This document shows positions 18,704 through 27,840 of a DNA stretch of 60,303 bases, one piece after another (within the stretch, counting starts at the first letter, position 1; the number at the start of each line of letters is the position of its first letter). The notes beneath the pieces are model-generated. The model was not told the DNA's origin. It searched no databases and worked only from the letters and a program-made list of their open reading frames with translations. The stretch is taken from assembly GCA_025769875.1 (NCBI GenBank), contig JAGFNK010000324.1, positions 1-60,303 of the forward strand. The letters run 5' to 3'. The stretch comes from Russula earlei. Its lineage: Eukaryota > Basidiomycota > Agaricomycetes > Russulales > Russulaceae. Made by a program: the position numbers and the translations under genes.

Positions 18704-19519
18704 TTAAAGCCCAAACTGCGCTTTCATACCGCCAATAAAAGAAGCATCGTCCAATTGCCGGCGAGTCGCCAGGATCTGGGAAGCGTCTTCTCCTGCAGCA
18801 TACCTCAGCTGATCCGATCCATCTGTAGCTGCTTCGTAAATAACACCGGCCACCACGCTCGCAGGCGAAGCATTTTCAAACATGGCGGTCGTAGCCCCCA
18901 TGGTTTTGCCAACCAATGATTGATATTCCGTAAGGGTCTCGTCATTGCTAAAATCAAACGAACGTCCCGCAAAATCAGTGGCAATAGCGCCGGGCTCAAT
19001 GATCTTTATCTTCCCGCCAAACTGTTCCATCTCGTAGCTCAACGCTTCTGAAATGCCCTCAACGGCAAACTTGGTTCCATGGTATAAGCTGCCCAAAGGA
19101 AAGGTCATTTTACCCCCTATAGAAGAGATGTTAATGATCGTACCGCTTTTGTTCCCGCGAAAATGGGGGAGTAGCGCTTTGGTAACATCCAATAGCCCGA
19201 TCACATTGGTATTAAACTGGCGGATGATCTGCTCTCTTGAAAACGATTCCAAAGCGCCAAAAGCGCCATAACCGGCATTGTTCAGCAATACATCAATTTT
19301 GCCAAATTGTTGAATGCCTTTCTTTACCGCGTTTTCAATGGAAACCGGATCCAGCACATCCAGTTCGGTAACCAAAACATTATCCAACGTGTTCAGTGCT
19401 GTCTCGTTTGCAGGGTTACGCATGGTAGCGATCACGTTCCAGCCTTTTGATTGAAATAGTGTAGCAGTTGCTTTACCGATACCGCTGCTGGCTCCTGTAA
19501 TTAAAATGGTCTTGTTCAT
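18704..19519 (-). CDS. SDR family NAD(P)-dependent oxidoreductase (cassette 1)
   Basis: Starts at MNKTILITGASSGIG (19519); the frame stays open 18 codons further but that extension has no family match. Classical short-chain dehydrogenase: glycine-rich TGASSGIGKA cofactor motif, LNNAGYGAFG, catalytic Ser-Tyr-Lys in ISSIGGKMTFPLGSLYHGTK, and IEPGAIATDF. About 271 aa, within the usual range. The Rossmann motif followed by ATMRNPAN (Arg after the second strand) leans towards NADP(H). Cytoplasmic, substrate unknown. Pairs with the AraC gene downstream and has a second SDR-AraC copy upstream at 19640-21476. Confidence 0.88.
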   Translation of the reverse strand: MNKTILITGASSGIGKATATLFQSKGWNVIATMRNPANETALNTLDNVLVTELDVLDPVSIENAVKKGIQQFGKIDVLLNNAGYGAFGALESFSREQIIRQFNTNVIGLLDVTKALLPHFRGNKSGTIINISSIGGKMTFPLGSLYHGTKFAVEGISEALSYEMEQFGGKIKIIEPGAIATDFAGRSFDFSNDETLTEYQSLVGKTMGATTAMFENASPASVVAGVIYEAATDGSDQLRYAAGEDASQILATRRQLDDASFIGGMKAQFGL

Positions 19520-19639
19520 TGTTATTTGTTTAGGATGTAAAGGTCTCACCCTAAGCCGCCTGGCAAATAACACGAATTCAGGAACCTTGTATACTAATTC
19601 CGGATTAACGCAACAATCGATTGTATGAATGCGTTTGAG

Positions 19640-20569
19640 TTAGTGAAAAGACCGCCTGAATGCCAGTGGAGAAAGCCTGGTCTTTGTTTTGAATAGTTTG
19701 CTAAACGACTGCGAATGTTCAAAGCCCAGTTCATACGCCACTTCGCTTACAGATAAACTGGTAGTAGATAGTTTTTCCTTCGCTTTCTCAATGAGTTTGT
19801 TGTGTATATGGTGCTGTGCATTTTGCCCGGTAAGCGAACGCAGCATATCGCTTAAATAACCCGGGGAAGTATGTAAGCGTTCAGCCAGGTATTGAACAGT
19901 GGGTATTCCCCCGCTCAACGATTTGTCACTGTTAAAATAATCGTCTAAAATGTCTTCCAGTTGTTGCAGCAAGTCATTACCTATTGCTTTACGGGTAAGG
20001 AATTGACGCTTGTAAAAACGGTTCGCATAATTCAATAGCAACTCAATTTGAGAAATGATCACGTCCTGGCTAAAATCATCTATCCGGCTGCTCAGCTCTT
20101 CTTCAATGATTTTAAAAATGGCAATGATGGTTGCCTTTTCTTTATCGGACAAGTGCAAGGCTTCATTGGTGGAATAAGAAAAGAAACCATACTGCTTGAT
20201 CTTTTTTGCCAGGGGATAGTTCCACAAAAAATCAGGGTGTATCAGTAAGGTATACAACGAACAGGCGCCGGGATGAAGATCAGCCTGCCCGCCAATTAAC
20301 TGGTTGGGCGCAGCAAACAATAAACCGCCTTCATTAAAATCGTAATAACCCTGCCCGTATTTTAATTTACCGCTCAGGTTGGGCTTGTACGATATTTTAT
20401 AAAAGTTCAGCACATGCGGGTGATGCATGCCGTCAACAATCACCTGGTTAGCGGCGCCATCTATAAAACTGATCAACGGATGCAAGGGCTTAGGCAAGCC
20501 AAAAGCCTGGTGTATATCAGATAAAGAATCAAACTGTTGATGACTGTTCTCTTCTTTTTTCATTTTCAA
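19640..20569 (-). CDS. AraC family transcriptional regulator (cassette 2)
   Basis: 309 aa. The N-terminal cupin-like domain (HPHVLNFYKISYKPNLSGKLKYGQGYYDFNEGGLLFAAPNQLI) is followed by the AraC DNA-binding region: TVQYLAERLHTSPGYLSDMLRSLTGQNAQHHI and SVSEVAYELGFEHSQSFSKLFKTKTRLSPLAFRR. It is a clear paralogue of 17736-18659, sharing the LSDKEK block, the RFYKRQFLTRK block and both HTH segments. It follows the second SDR gene by 61 bases on the same strand, so the order SDR-AraC repeats twice. It may control the neighbouring SDR genes (inference). Confidence 0.9.
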   Translation of the reverse strand: MKMKKEENSHQQFDSLSDIHQAFGLPKPLHPLISFIDGAANQVIVDGMHHPHVLNFYKISYKPNLSGKLKYGQGYYDFNEGGLLFAAPNQLIGGQADLHPGACSLYTLLIHPDFLWNYPLAKKIKQYGFFSYSTNEALHLSDKEKATIIAIFKIIEEELSSRIDDFSQDVIISQIELLLNYANRFYKRQFLTRKAIGNDLLQQLEDILDDYFNSDKSLSGGIPTVQYLAERLHTSPGYLSDMLRSLTGQNAQHHIHNKLIEKAKEKLSTTSLSVSEVAYELGFEHSQSFSKLFKTKTRLSPLAFRRSFH

Positions 20570-20630
20570 AAATTGAATACAATAATAACCGATAATACTA
20601 CCAATTACCGGTTATCATTCATTATTTACT

Positions 20631-21476
20631 TTATTTTGACGAACCCTGGGCCGAGCTGGAAACAGCATCCCATGCCTCCCAGGTGGCCAGTCGTTCAGCA
20701 TACGCGCCACGTGTCCAGGCTAGGTTGTGACTGCCAAGGTTAAACCGCAACGGTGGGTTTTCTGCATCCGCTATGGTAAAGAGCGCTTGTGGTGTAGCAT
20801 TCGGGTCGCCTCTCTCCAGGTCTCTTAACCTGCCGAAGAACTGCTCCTTAAAGTCGGTGTAAATATCAAGACCAGCTGCAAACTTCAGCGAATCCTGGCT
20901 GCCAAACTCAGTGGCATACGCACCAGGTTCTATAATGGTTACTTTGATGCCAAAAGCCTTTACCTCCGCAGCCAGGCTTTCATGAATGGCCTCGAATGCC
21001 CATTTAGAAGAACAGTAATAGCCAATAACAGGCAGTGTAACATGACCAAGGTTGCTCGATGTACCCAGTATATGTCCATATCCCTGCTTGCGTAACAAAG
21101 GCAATGCCGCCTGTATCACAGCCAATGGACCCATAATGTTCGTTTCATACAATGCCCGAACATCATCAGCGCTGGCTTCTTCAATAGTACCCACCAGTGA
21201 GTAGCCTGCATTATTGAGCACAATATCCAGCCTGCCGAAATGCGCATGCGCCTGCTCCACGGCTGTTTTCGCCTGGCCGGGTTTCGTAACATCAAGCTCC
21301 AGGGTCAGCACATTGGCGCCATATTGTTCTTTTAAACCGGCAATGCTTGCCAGGTTACGGGCTGTAGCAGCTACCTTATCGCCGCGCTTCAGCGCGGCTT
21401 CTGTCCAAACACGTCCAAACCCACGGGAAGCGCCCGTAATGAACCAAACTTTATGATCATTTTGTTGTACCATCAC
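20631..21476 (-). CDS. SDR family oxidoreductase (cassette 2)
   Basis: 281 aa. TGASRGFG cofactor motif near residue 15, LNNAGYSLVGTIEE, catalytic block SSNLGHVTLPVIGYYCSSK (Tyr-x3-Lys) and IEPGAYATEFG. The Arg following the second beta-strand (ATARNLAS) suggests NADP(H). The C-terminal region (FGRLRDLERGDPNATPQALFTIADAENPPLRFNLG) is typical of the SDR subgroup that includes many Bacteroidota short-chain reductases. It is more distant from the first SDR than the two AraC proteins are from each other, as judged by eye. Substrate unknown. Confidence 0.88.
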   Translation of the reverse strand: MMVQQNDHKVWFITGASRGFGRVWTEAALKRGDKVAATARNLASIAGLKEQYGANVLTLELDVTKPGQAKTAVEQAHAHFGRLDIVLNNAGYSLVGTIEEASADDVRALYETNIMGPLAVIQAALPLLRKQGYGHILGTSSNLGHVTLPVIGYYCSSKWAFEAIHESLAAEVKAFGIKVTIIEPGAYATEFGSQDSLKFAAGLDIYTDFKEQFFGRLRDLERGDPNATPQALFTIADAENPPLRFNLGSHNLAWTRGAYAERLATWEAWDAVSSSAQGSSK

Positions 21477-21576
21477 TGTATGTTTTATTGCACAGCAAAG
21501 GTCAGCCGCTGCTAATAAGCGCCTGTAGGCTAATTGAGTAATTTTGTAGCTTAATTGAGAAAATACTAATCGATCT

Positions 21577-21724
21577 ATGGAAGAAGCACAAATACGCGAA
21601 GCCCTCGATGCGCACTGGCGTGCGTCGGCAGCCGGCGATGCAAACGCCGAACAGGCTATATTTCGCAGACCCGTTCGAAGCGCCGGCCTGGCGAAGTCAA
21701 TGGGTTCAGTTAAACACTTTGTAA
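21577..21724 (+). pseudogene. SnoaL/NTF2-like gene remnant with internal deletion
   Basis: The first about 28 codons (MEEAQIREALDAHWRASAAG DANAE) match the start of SnoaL-like small alpha+beta proteins. Then, in a different frame, YFADPFEAPAWRSQWVQ appears (from 21659), which is the usual C-terminal end of the same family, followed by TAA at 21722-21724. A normal member is about 125-135 aa, so roughly 80-90 central codons are missing and the remaining ends are out of frame. This is not the single-base pattern of the other breaks here: it is a true internal deletion or a local misassembly. The former reading frame extended past the stop overlaps the VOC gene on the other strand. Confidence 0.7.
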
Positions 21725-21734
21725 TAGCGATGGC

Positions 21735-22106
21735 CTATGGCTCCCATAACTCGATGCTGTTGCCTTCCGGATCGAGTATGTGCACAAACTTACCATATTC
21801 AGAGTTGGCTATCTCGTCCAGGATAGTTACCCCTTCCTTCTTTAGTTCTTCCACCAGGGCTTCGATATTCTCAACACGGTAGTTGATCATAAATTCTTTT
21901 TTCGAAGGCTCAAAATATTTGGTGTCCGCCGGGAATGGGCTCCAAACTGTTTGAACTATTTTTTCGGAATCATCCATGTCCCTTGCTTCGAACGTAGTGC
22001 CATATTTCTCAACCGGCAGACCGAGGTTCCTGGCATACCATTCATTCATTTTTTTTGGGTCGGCACACTTAAAGAAGATGCCGCCAATACCGGTAACTTT
22101 TTTCAT
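21735..22106 (-). CDS. VOC (glyoxalase/bleomycin-resistance fold) protein
   Basis: 123 aa. A single VOC domain: MKKVTGIGGIFFKCADPKKMNEWYARNLGLPV is the first beta-alpha-beta-beta module, and the C-terminal HILDPEGNSIELWEP carries the conserved DPxGNxxEL signature with the metal-ligand Glu. Small stand-alone VOC proteins act as lyases, dioxygenases or binding proteins, and the sequence does not tell which. It is divergent from the AraC regulator at 22175, whose ATG is 69 bases away, so that regulator may control it (inference). Confidence 0.85.
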   Translation of the reverse strand: MKKVTGIGGIFFKCADPKKMNEWYARNLGLPVEKYGTTFEARDMDDSEKIVQTVWSPFPADTKYFEPSKKEFMINYRVENIEALVEELKKEGVTILDEIANSEYGKFVHILDPEGNSIELWEP

Positions 22107-22174
22107 TGCTTTCTTGGTTAATTGAGGGAACTAATCTACCTGATTTTTTGCATTATTATAGTAACTTTATCACC

Positions 22175-22936
22175 ATGCCCTCTTTTGCGTTTACCCGGTT
22201 GTCGGTATTGGATAATATCGAGTTATTTTCTTCTGAAAATGAATACGATTACTTTCCCTTTCATTTCCATGACTACTACTGTATTTCTTTGATCACCAAC
22301 GGTACGGAATTACTACACAATACACACCAGGAATTTATTGCCCCGGTCGGTTCCATCAGCGTTACCCAGGCCAATGAAGTGCACCGCAATTATGCACTAA
22401 GTGATTTGGGGTACAGTTATAAAACCATTTATGTAAACCCGGATGTGCTCGCTTATTTTAACCAGGGCAGGAAAGTGCCTGCCCTCGATCGTGTGATCTA
22501 CGATCAGCAGTTGTTTAACAAAATGCAACTACTGTTTAGCAAAACAATACAGGAACCTGTTGTATGGGAAAGCGTGGTAAGCCACCTCGCCCGTTATGCA
22601 GCCCGTCCTTACGAAGGCCACCGCATGGAGCGCTATTTTGATAAAATTGATGAGATCGTCGGGCAATACCCGGGCAAACCCATTGATACAGCCTGGCTCG
22701 GTAGAAAATTCCAGATGAGCAAATACCATTTTATCCGTTCCTTTAAACAAGCCAAAGGCATTACGCCGCAGGCATACATTATGCTTCATAAGTTAACCAA
22801 AACCAAAAAGTTACTATTGGAAGGCATGCCCCTGGCGGATATAGCCGATGAATTTGGCTTCCACGACCACAGTCACTTCACCAACAGCTTTAAAAGATAT
22901 TTTGGCATACCGCCCAGTCAATACCGGTTATTGTAA
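22175..22936 (+). CDS. AraC family transcriptional regulator
   Basis: 254 aa from ATG at 22175 (MPSFAFTRLS); an in-frame TTG at 22106 would add an unmatched extension overlapping the divergent gene. The N-terminal AraC cupin domain is visible in FPFHFHDYYCISLITNGTELLHNTHQEFIAPVGSISVTQANEVH. The HTH pair is DTAWLGRKFQMSKYHFIRSFKQAKGITPQAYI and PLADIADEFGFHDHSHFTNSFKRYFGIPPSQYR. Unlike the two cassette regulators it has the classic FHxHxxY sugar- or effector-binding cupin start. Divergent from a VOC gene. Effector unknown. Confidence 0.88.
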   Translation: MPSFAFTRLSVLDNIELFSSENEYDYFPFHFHDYYCISLITNGTELLHNTHQEFIAPVGSISVTQANEVHRNYALSDLGYSYKTIYVNPDVLAYFNQGRKVPALDRVIYDQQLFNKMQLLFSKTIQEPVVWESVVSHLARYAARPYEGHRMERYFDKIDEIVGQYPGKPIDTAWLGRKFQMSKYHFIRSFKQAKGITPQAYIMLHKLTKTKKLLLEGMPLADIADEFGFHDHSHFTNSFKRYFGIPPSQYRLL

Positions 22937-23005
22937 AAAACAGCAATCTTATACAAGTCGTTATCTGGTAAGCAGTCCTATTATTGCATAGTAAATAAAT
23001 ACCCT

Positions 23006-24458
23006 ATGCGTATCCCTTACAGCATCCTTGTATGCCTGCTTTTTTCTGCCTGCGCAGTACATACCAATGGCTGGCGAAGCAACGATCAACCCGGGCAATT
23101 CAATGCCGGTTTCGCTTATTTTAATGGCAAAGAAAGCCACCTTGTACAAATGAACAAAGATGATATATTGTTCATAGAGTATAGCATAGCCGCCTCCGGC
23201 GGAACAATTACATTGAGCGTAACAGGCCGCCGGGAACTGCTTTGGAGCAAACAGGTTTCAGGTAAAGGTGATACAGCCGGCTTTCACATAACAGCCCCCG
23301 CAACCGGCCAGTACAAGGTGATAGTAAGTGGCGCAAAAGCCAAAGGCGCTTTTGCAATCCATTATACAATTACCCCTCCTAAAAAAGTACAGGTAGTAAC
23401 CAATAAGAACATGGAGTTGTATGGCCTCATGATGCAGCTGGATGATGGCCCGGATATCCTCAAAAAAAAGGATACCATGGTCTTCGATGGCAGAAGGGCC
23501 ATCCCGGCACAGTGGTATGGCGTAATGACACGCAACTACGAAAAATATAAACAATTTGATACCTGCCGGGTAATACATCTCTACCAAAAGATGCAAACAG
23601 AACATTATTTCTACGACTTTTTTTGTAGGGTTTTTATTGCAGGTAGACCAGGTGCCTTTCGCACGGATAAATAACACAACAGATAAGCGAATGATTGCAA
23701 GGTTCTCCGCTAAAGGCGACAGCGTAGAAGCCCTGCAAAAAGCAACAGCATTCCTCGATGCATTCAATGCTTTCTATTATGCGGTTAACCTCGAAGCGTA
23801 TCTGGCCAACAACAAACCATATTATGATAACATCAGCCTCGAGGTAACGAAGAACATACCCAATGGTGACTTTCTCCCCGTCATGGAGCACTACTACCGC
23901 AAGCAGTTTAACCAGTACAACCTGGTACCCAGCCTCAACATTTTTACCGGTATGGGATTCGGTATTTTAAACCCAAACACCCATTCGATCTACAATGCTT
24001 TCGGCCCTTTTACCTTCCAGTCATTCAGCAGTGTTCCTCCGGATATGGGTTTTGATAACCCCGAGCAGGTAAGGGCGCTGGCCGTACATGAATTCGGGCA
24101 TTCCTTTGCCAACCCTGCGATAGATAGCCTGCCTCAATCCCTGGTGGATGAAACAGCTTACTTATATGAACCGGTTAAGCAGCAAATGAAAAAGCAGGCA
24201 TACACTTCCTGGTTCATGAGCCTCTATGAACACCTGGTAAGAGCCGGGGAAGTGATTGTGGCAGAAAAGATCGGTGATAGTGCAAGAGCCACTACTATTA
24301 TACAGGATAACCTCAAAAATGGGTTTATTTACCTGCCCTTTATGGTCCGGGAATTGAAGAAATGGGACAAGACCGCCTCTCCGGAAAGCTTTAATGAAGC
24401 GGTTTTGCAAATGATGCTTCGTTTAAAGGAAGCGTATAAACCAACCAAAGGAAATTAG
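23006..24458 (+). CDS. DUF4932-type secreted metallopeptidase-like protein, frameshifted in this sequence
   Basis: Begins with a lipoprotein-like signal (MRIPYSILVCLLFSAC). The first frame stops at 23674. The second part continues one base on, from the seven-T run at 23618-23624: HYFYDFF then VGFLLQVDQVPFARIN, to 24458. One T fewer joins them. The second part resembles DUF4932 (YYRKQFNQYNLVPSLNIFTGMGFG) with VRALAVHEFGHSFANPAID, an HExxH zinc-site motif, so peptidase activity is plausible but untested for the family. The N-terminal about 130 residues form a beta-rich domain (SIAASGGTITLSVTGRRELLW). Convergent with the TonB receptor gene, with a terminator between. Confidence 0.75.
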
Positions 24459-24504
24459 CACTGCCTGATGAATGTAAACGGCGACAAAAAACCCCTGTTT
24501 TGCC

Positions 24505-24536
24505 TCGTTACAGGATTACAGACAATCCTGTAACGA
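24505..24536. terminator. Bidirectional intrinsic terminator between convergent genes
   Basis: Perfect 13-base arms TCGTTACAGGATT (24505-24517) and AATCCTGTAACGA (24524-24536) around ACAGAC. It is flanked by a TTTTG / CAAAA pairing and an upstream A-rich run, so it can serve both the 23006-24458 gene and the leftward TonB receptor gene. Confidence 0.75.
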
Positions 24537-24557
24537 AACAAAATGAAGTATTGGAAT

Positions 24558-26534
24558 TTATAAAGAAACAGTAACACCCCCATTCACCACAAAGCCATCC
24601 AGGGGCGCATAGATATCTTTGAACACCGGGTCAGTGATATTGCCGGTATAGATGGAACCGAATTTGGTTTGCCGGGTATCAGTCAGGTTCTCAAAATTGA
24701 GGAACAAGGAGAATCGCTCCCATATTCTTTGGGCCATCAAACCCGCCGTCCAATAACCCCTGCCTGTTGTTCCATCGTTCAATTGTTGCGGGCTGAAATA
24801 ATAGGCCTCCGCGCCAATCTTCCATTTATCCTCTATCTCATACACGAGCACATTATTTAGCCGGTTGCGTGACACCAGCGGATAGGCCGATAGGTTGCCG
24901 CCTATATGCCGGGTAACAGCTGTCAAAGTATAACCCAGGAACAATTTGAAGTGCTGATAGGATACTTTAACATTGGTTTCCATTCCTTTGGTATGCAGGT
25001 CTCCTGCTGGCTGCAGGTATGCCAGGTTGCCGCCGGCAATCGTAGTCAGCATGATCGGGTTATCGATACGGGTATAAAAGAATAGCTGGTTAACACTGAA
25101 GTTTACCTGGTTATCAAACAAACTTGTTTTATAGCTAATATCATAGTTCGCACCATACGAGCGTTCAGCTTTGGTATTGGCCACATCAACAGGTAATACG
25201 TTCCTGAATGCAATGCGCTCCGCATCCTCGGTAAATACCGTAGGCGCTTTATATCCCAAACCACCGCCCAGGCGGGTAGTAAAATGAGCATTGATCTTGT
25301 ATAAGCCGGATATCCTCGGCAACACAAAAAAGCCGTATTCATTATGATAGTCACCTCTCAACCCTGATTCCAGCGTAAACTTTTTCGTAGCGCTCCAGGT
25401 GTGCTGTATAAAAGCGCCAATGGTATTATAATGATAGCTCCGCAAAGAGAAGCTGCTATTGTTATCTTCACTAAAATTTTCTGTTACGTAATTCAATCCT
25501 GCCACCCAGTCCATTTTTTTACCATTATAAGCGTAATTGGCCTCGCTGTAAGAAGAGAGCTGTATGCCGGAAAAACGATAGCCCGGCATGCTGATGCTGC
25601 GGTCAAAATAGCTAACACTATTCTTTACTGTCAGCTTTTCTTTATCATTGATGGTATGGTCAAGCGATAGTTGTGAACTATACCGGCCCGTTTTATTTTC
25701 CTCAAAATAAGAATGCTGCACATTGCCATCACCTTTCAGGTATTGCATATCGCCACCCTCACGATCTTCTATGGTTGAATGGATACCTGCGATCAGCGTA
25801 GTTCTGTTATTAAGATAAAAAAATAGTTTCGGGTTGAGCGTATAACGATTATATCTGGGAATGGCTGATAAGCCAATGTTCGAAGGGTCGTAAGGCGTAC
25901 CATGATTATAGGCAGCATAGGTAGTGATACCTATCTTGTCAAATTTCTGTGAATAAAAACCGCTGGCATCCAGCCCCAATGCAGAAGTGCCGTTCAGCAG
26001 GAAATCCAGGTGCTGTTTCCCGGTGGGTGTTTTAGACACCAGGTTCACCAGCCCGGCAATAGCCCCGCCACCATAAAGCGTAGACGATGAGCCTTTGATA
26101 ACTTCTACCTGTTTCAGGTCAAGCGGAGCAACCTGCAACAAACCCAGTCCACCTGAAAAACCGGAATACAAAGGAAACCCATCACGAATAAGCTGGGTGT
26201 ATTTGCCATCCAATCCCTGGATACGGATACTGGAATTGCCGCTGGTAGCAGAGGTTTGCTGTGTTTGAATACCGGTACTTTCTGCCAGCAGCATACGGAT
26301 ATCTCCCGGTTTCATATTTGCTTTCTCAGCCAGTTCTTCACCGGAGATCACCTCAATACGCGTAGGAATATTGGCAATGGTACGGCTGCTTCGTGTAGCG
26401 TTAACCACCACTTCTGCCAATACTTCATCCTTTTGCAGGGTGTCTTTAAGGATGGCTTTATTTTTATTTTGACAATAGGTTATATAGGTACAAAGTAGTG
26501 CCATAGAAAGCACAATCAGTTTTTTCATGTTCAT
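24558..26534 (-). CDS. TonB-dependent outer membrane receptor (metal/siderophore type)
   Basis: 658 aa. Signal peptide MNMKKLIVLSMALLCTYITYC. A TonB-box-like EVLAEVVVNATRSSRTIANIPTRIEVI leads into the plug (SGEELAEKANMKPGDIRMLLAESTGIQTQ, SIRIQGLDGKYTQLIRDGFPLYSG, VEVIKGSSSTLYGGGAIAGLVNLVSK). A 22-strand-type barrel ends GFVVNGGVTVSL. There is no SusC-type carboxypeptidase domain and no SusD neighbour, so it is a classic receptor for a metal chelate, cobalamin or similar rather than glycans. The adjacent Cys-rich small protein favours a metal (inference). Confidence 0.88.
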   Translation of the reverse strand: MNMKKLIVLSMALLCTYITYCQNKNKAILKDTLQKDEVLAEVVVNATRSSRTIANIPTRIEVISGEELAEKANMKPGDIRMLLAESTGIQTQQTSATSGNSSIRIQGLDGKYTQLIRDGFPLYSGFSGGLGLLQVAPLDLKQVEVIKGSSSTLYGGGAIAGLVNLVSKTPTGKQHLDFLLNGTSALGLDASGFYSQKFDKIGITTYAAYNHGTPYDPSNIGLSAIPRYNRYTLNPKLFFYLNNRTTLIAGIHSTIEDREGGDMQYLKGDGNVQHSYFEENKTGRYSSQLSLDHTINDKEKLTVKNSVSYFDRSISMPGYRFSGIQLSSYSEANYAYNGKKMDWVAGLNYVTENFSEDNNSSFSLRSYHYNTIGAFIQHTWSATKKFTLESGLRGDYHNEYGFFVLPRISGLYKINAHFTTRLGGGLGYKAPTVFTEDAERIAFRNVLPVDVANTKAERSYGANYDISYKTSLFDNQVNFSVNQLFFYTRIDNPIMLTTIAGGNLAYLQPAGDLHTKGMETNVKVSYQHFKLFLGYTLTAVTRHIGGNLSAYPLVSRNRLNNVLVYEIEDKWKIGAEAYYFSPQQLNDGTTGRGYWTAGLMAQRIWERFSLFLNFENLTDTRQTKFGSIYTGNITDPVFKDIYAPLDGFVVNGGVTVSL

Positions 26535-26585
26535 TTTTATCAGTAAGTAAATACGGGAGTTCAGGAGCCCTCAGGCTCAAAGTAT

Positions 26586-26894
26586 TTAGCTCAATTGAGG
26601 CGGTTGCCAGATGGATAGCGGGATGTTTTGAATAGCAGGTTGCTGGTAGGCAGGATATTCAAAACTTGTATATTCCAGCACGATGGGTAAACTGATGGAG
26701 ATGTGTTTGCTCACAATAAATCCTGTGCAGGAACAGCAGGTAAAGAAAGGAGAGCAGTCGTGACATTCCTTTTCATGGGAAGTCTTTTTACCTGTTTGCT
26801 GTTGGGTGTTAGCCATGCAATCAACATCTTCACAGCAGGGTATTGCTGAAAGCATGATCACGTACATGGATAATAACAGGCAAATGAATTTCAC
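26586..26894 (-). CDS. Small Cys-rich secreted protein (DUF6660-like), partner of the TonB receptor
   Basis: 102 aa. An N-terminal hydrophobic segment (FICLLLSMYVIMLSAIPCC) could be a signal sequence. It carries nine cysteines, among them CCEDVDC, CHDCSPFFTCCSC, plus His residues, which is suggestive of metal binding. The hydrophobic patch FIVSKHISISLPIV follows, and the C-terminus is Pro-rich (YPAYQQPAIQNIPLSIWQPPQ). Small proteins of this type recur directly upstream of TonB-dependent receptors in Bacteroidota (recalled, not searched). It lies 51 bases before the receptor in the same direction, so the two are probably one operon. Function unproven. Confidence 0.65.
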   Translation of the reverse strand: MKFICLLLSMYVIMLSAIPCCEDVDCMANTQQQTGKKTSHEKECHDCSPFFTCCSCTGFIVSKHISISLPIVLEYTSFEYPAYQQPAIQNIPLSIWQPPQLS

Positions 26895-27014
26895 GCCGCA
26901 AATCTATTAAAAGAACAGTTGCAGGTTGCCTTTTTTATTTAATCAATAATGCAATTAATTATTGATTAGTTTCAGGTATGGAAAACAATCCTTCACCCAT
27001 ACACATGTTCAATT

Positions 27015-27840
27015 TCAATCATTCAATGCTAAGCCGGTAGCATTATAACCGAAATGTTTTTTAAAGGCATAGGAAAAATGCGAAAGGTCTTCAAAACCAA
27101 CATCAAGATAAACGTCCGAAGGCCTTTTTTTCTTCTCGAAAATATGGTAATGAGCCAGCTCCAGTCGTTTCTGGGTTAACCAACGACCCGGGGTAGCTTT
27201 AAAAAAATGCTGAAAATCTTTTTTAAATGTCGTCAGGCTTCTGCCGGTCAGGTAAGCAAATTTTTCCAATGGCAGATTGAACATATAATTCTCCTCCATA
27301 AAATTCACGAGGTCCAGTTTGCCAGGCTCCTGGAAATGGCCAAGAATTCCATCCACCTGCTTATTGATTGCCCTCATTACCCGGATGGCTTCCTCTACTT
27401 TAAAAGCCGCGATATCTGCAGGTAAAGCATAAGCATCGGCCAGCTCAAAGTATGGTAATAAGGAGTTGAACAGGCTTTTCAGTAAAGGGTGCTCCGGGAA
27501 TAGAACAGGTTCGCGGTTCAATGATACCTGCGGCTCCTGCTTACCGGCAGTATAAAAATGTTCCAGTCTTTCCTTACGGAAAAAGCACGGAGATTACTAC
27601 ACAGGGCTGCCCATCCAAAGGCAGCTTACTCATCCTGCCAGGCTGGTTATGAGGCAACAGTATGGTATCACCTGCAAAAAAATGGCCGCTCCGGTTCGCA
27701 CCCGCAATCCGCATCTCACCGGAAATGACATGCACCAGGGCAGGTTGAGGCAGTATCAGCTCCCGGCTGTAATGAACCTCTTTTTTGCACGCGATAAACA
27801 CTTCAGCAATTTCCATAGCGCAATTTACATTATTGATCAA
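27015..27840 (-). CDS. AraC family transcriptional regulator, frameshifted in this sequence
   Basis: The N-terminal part (27840 down to 27574) is a cupin sensor: PALVHVISGEMRIAGANRSGHFFAGDTILLPHNQPGRMSKLP. It ends in a stop after VVISVLFP. One frame over, the text continues FRKERLEHFYTAGKQEPQVSLNREPVLFPEHPLLKSL through to the AraC-type HTH (LPLEKFAYLTGRSLTTFKKDFQHFFKATPGRWL; PSDVYLDVGFEDLSHFSYAFKKHFGYNATG). The break is at the five-A run at 27580-27584 (T on the coding strand), and one base fewer joins the frames. Same direction as the reductase gene, whose end overlaps its start by 11 bases. A plausible regulator of that reductase (inference). Confidence 0.8.
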
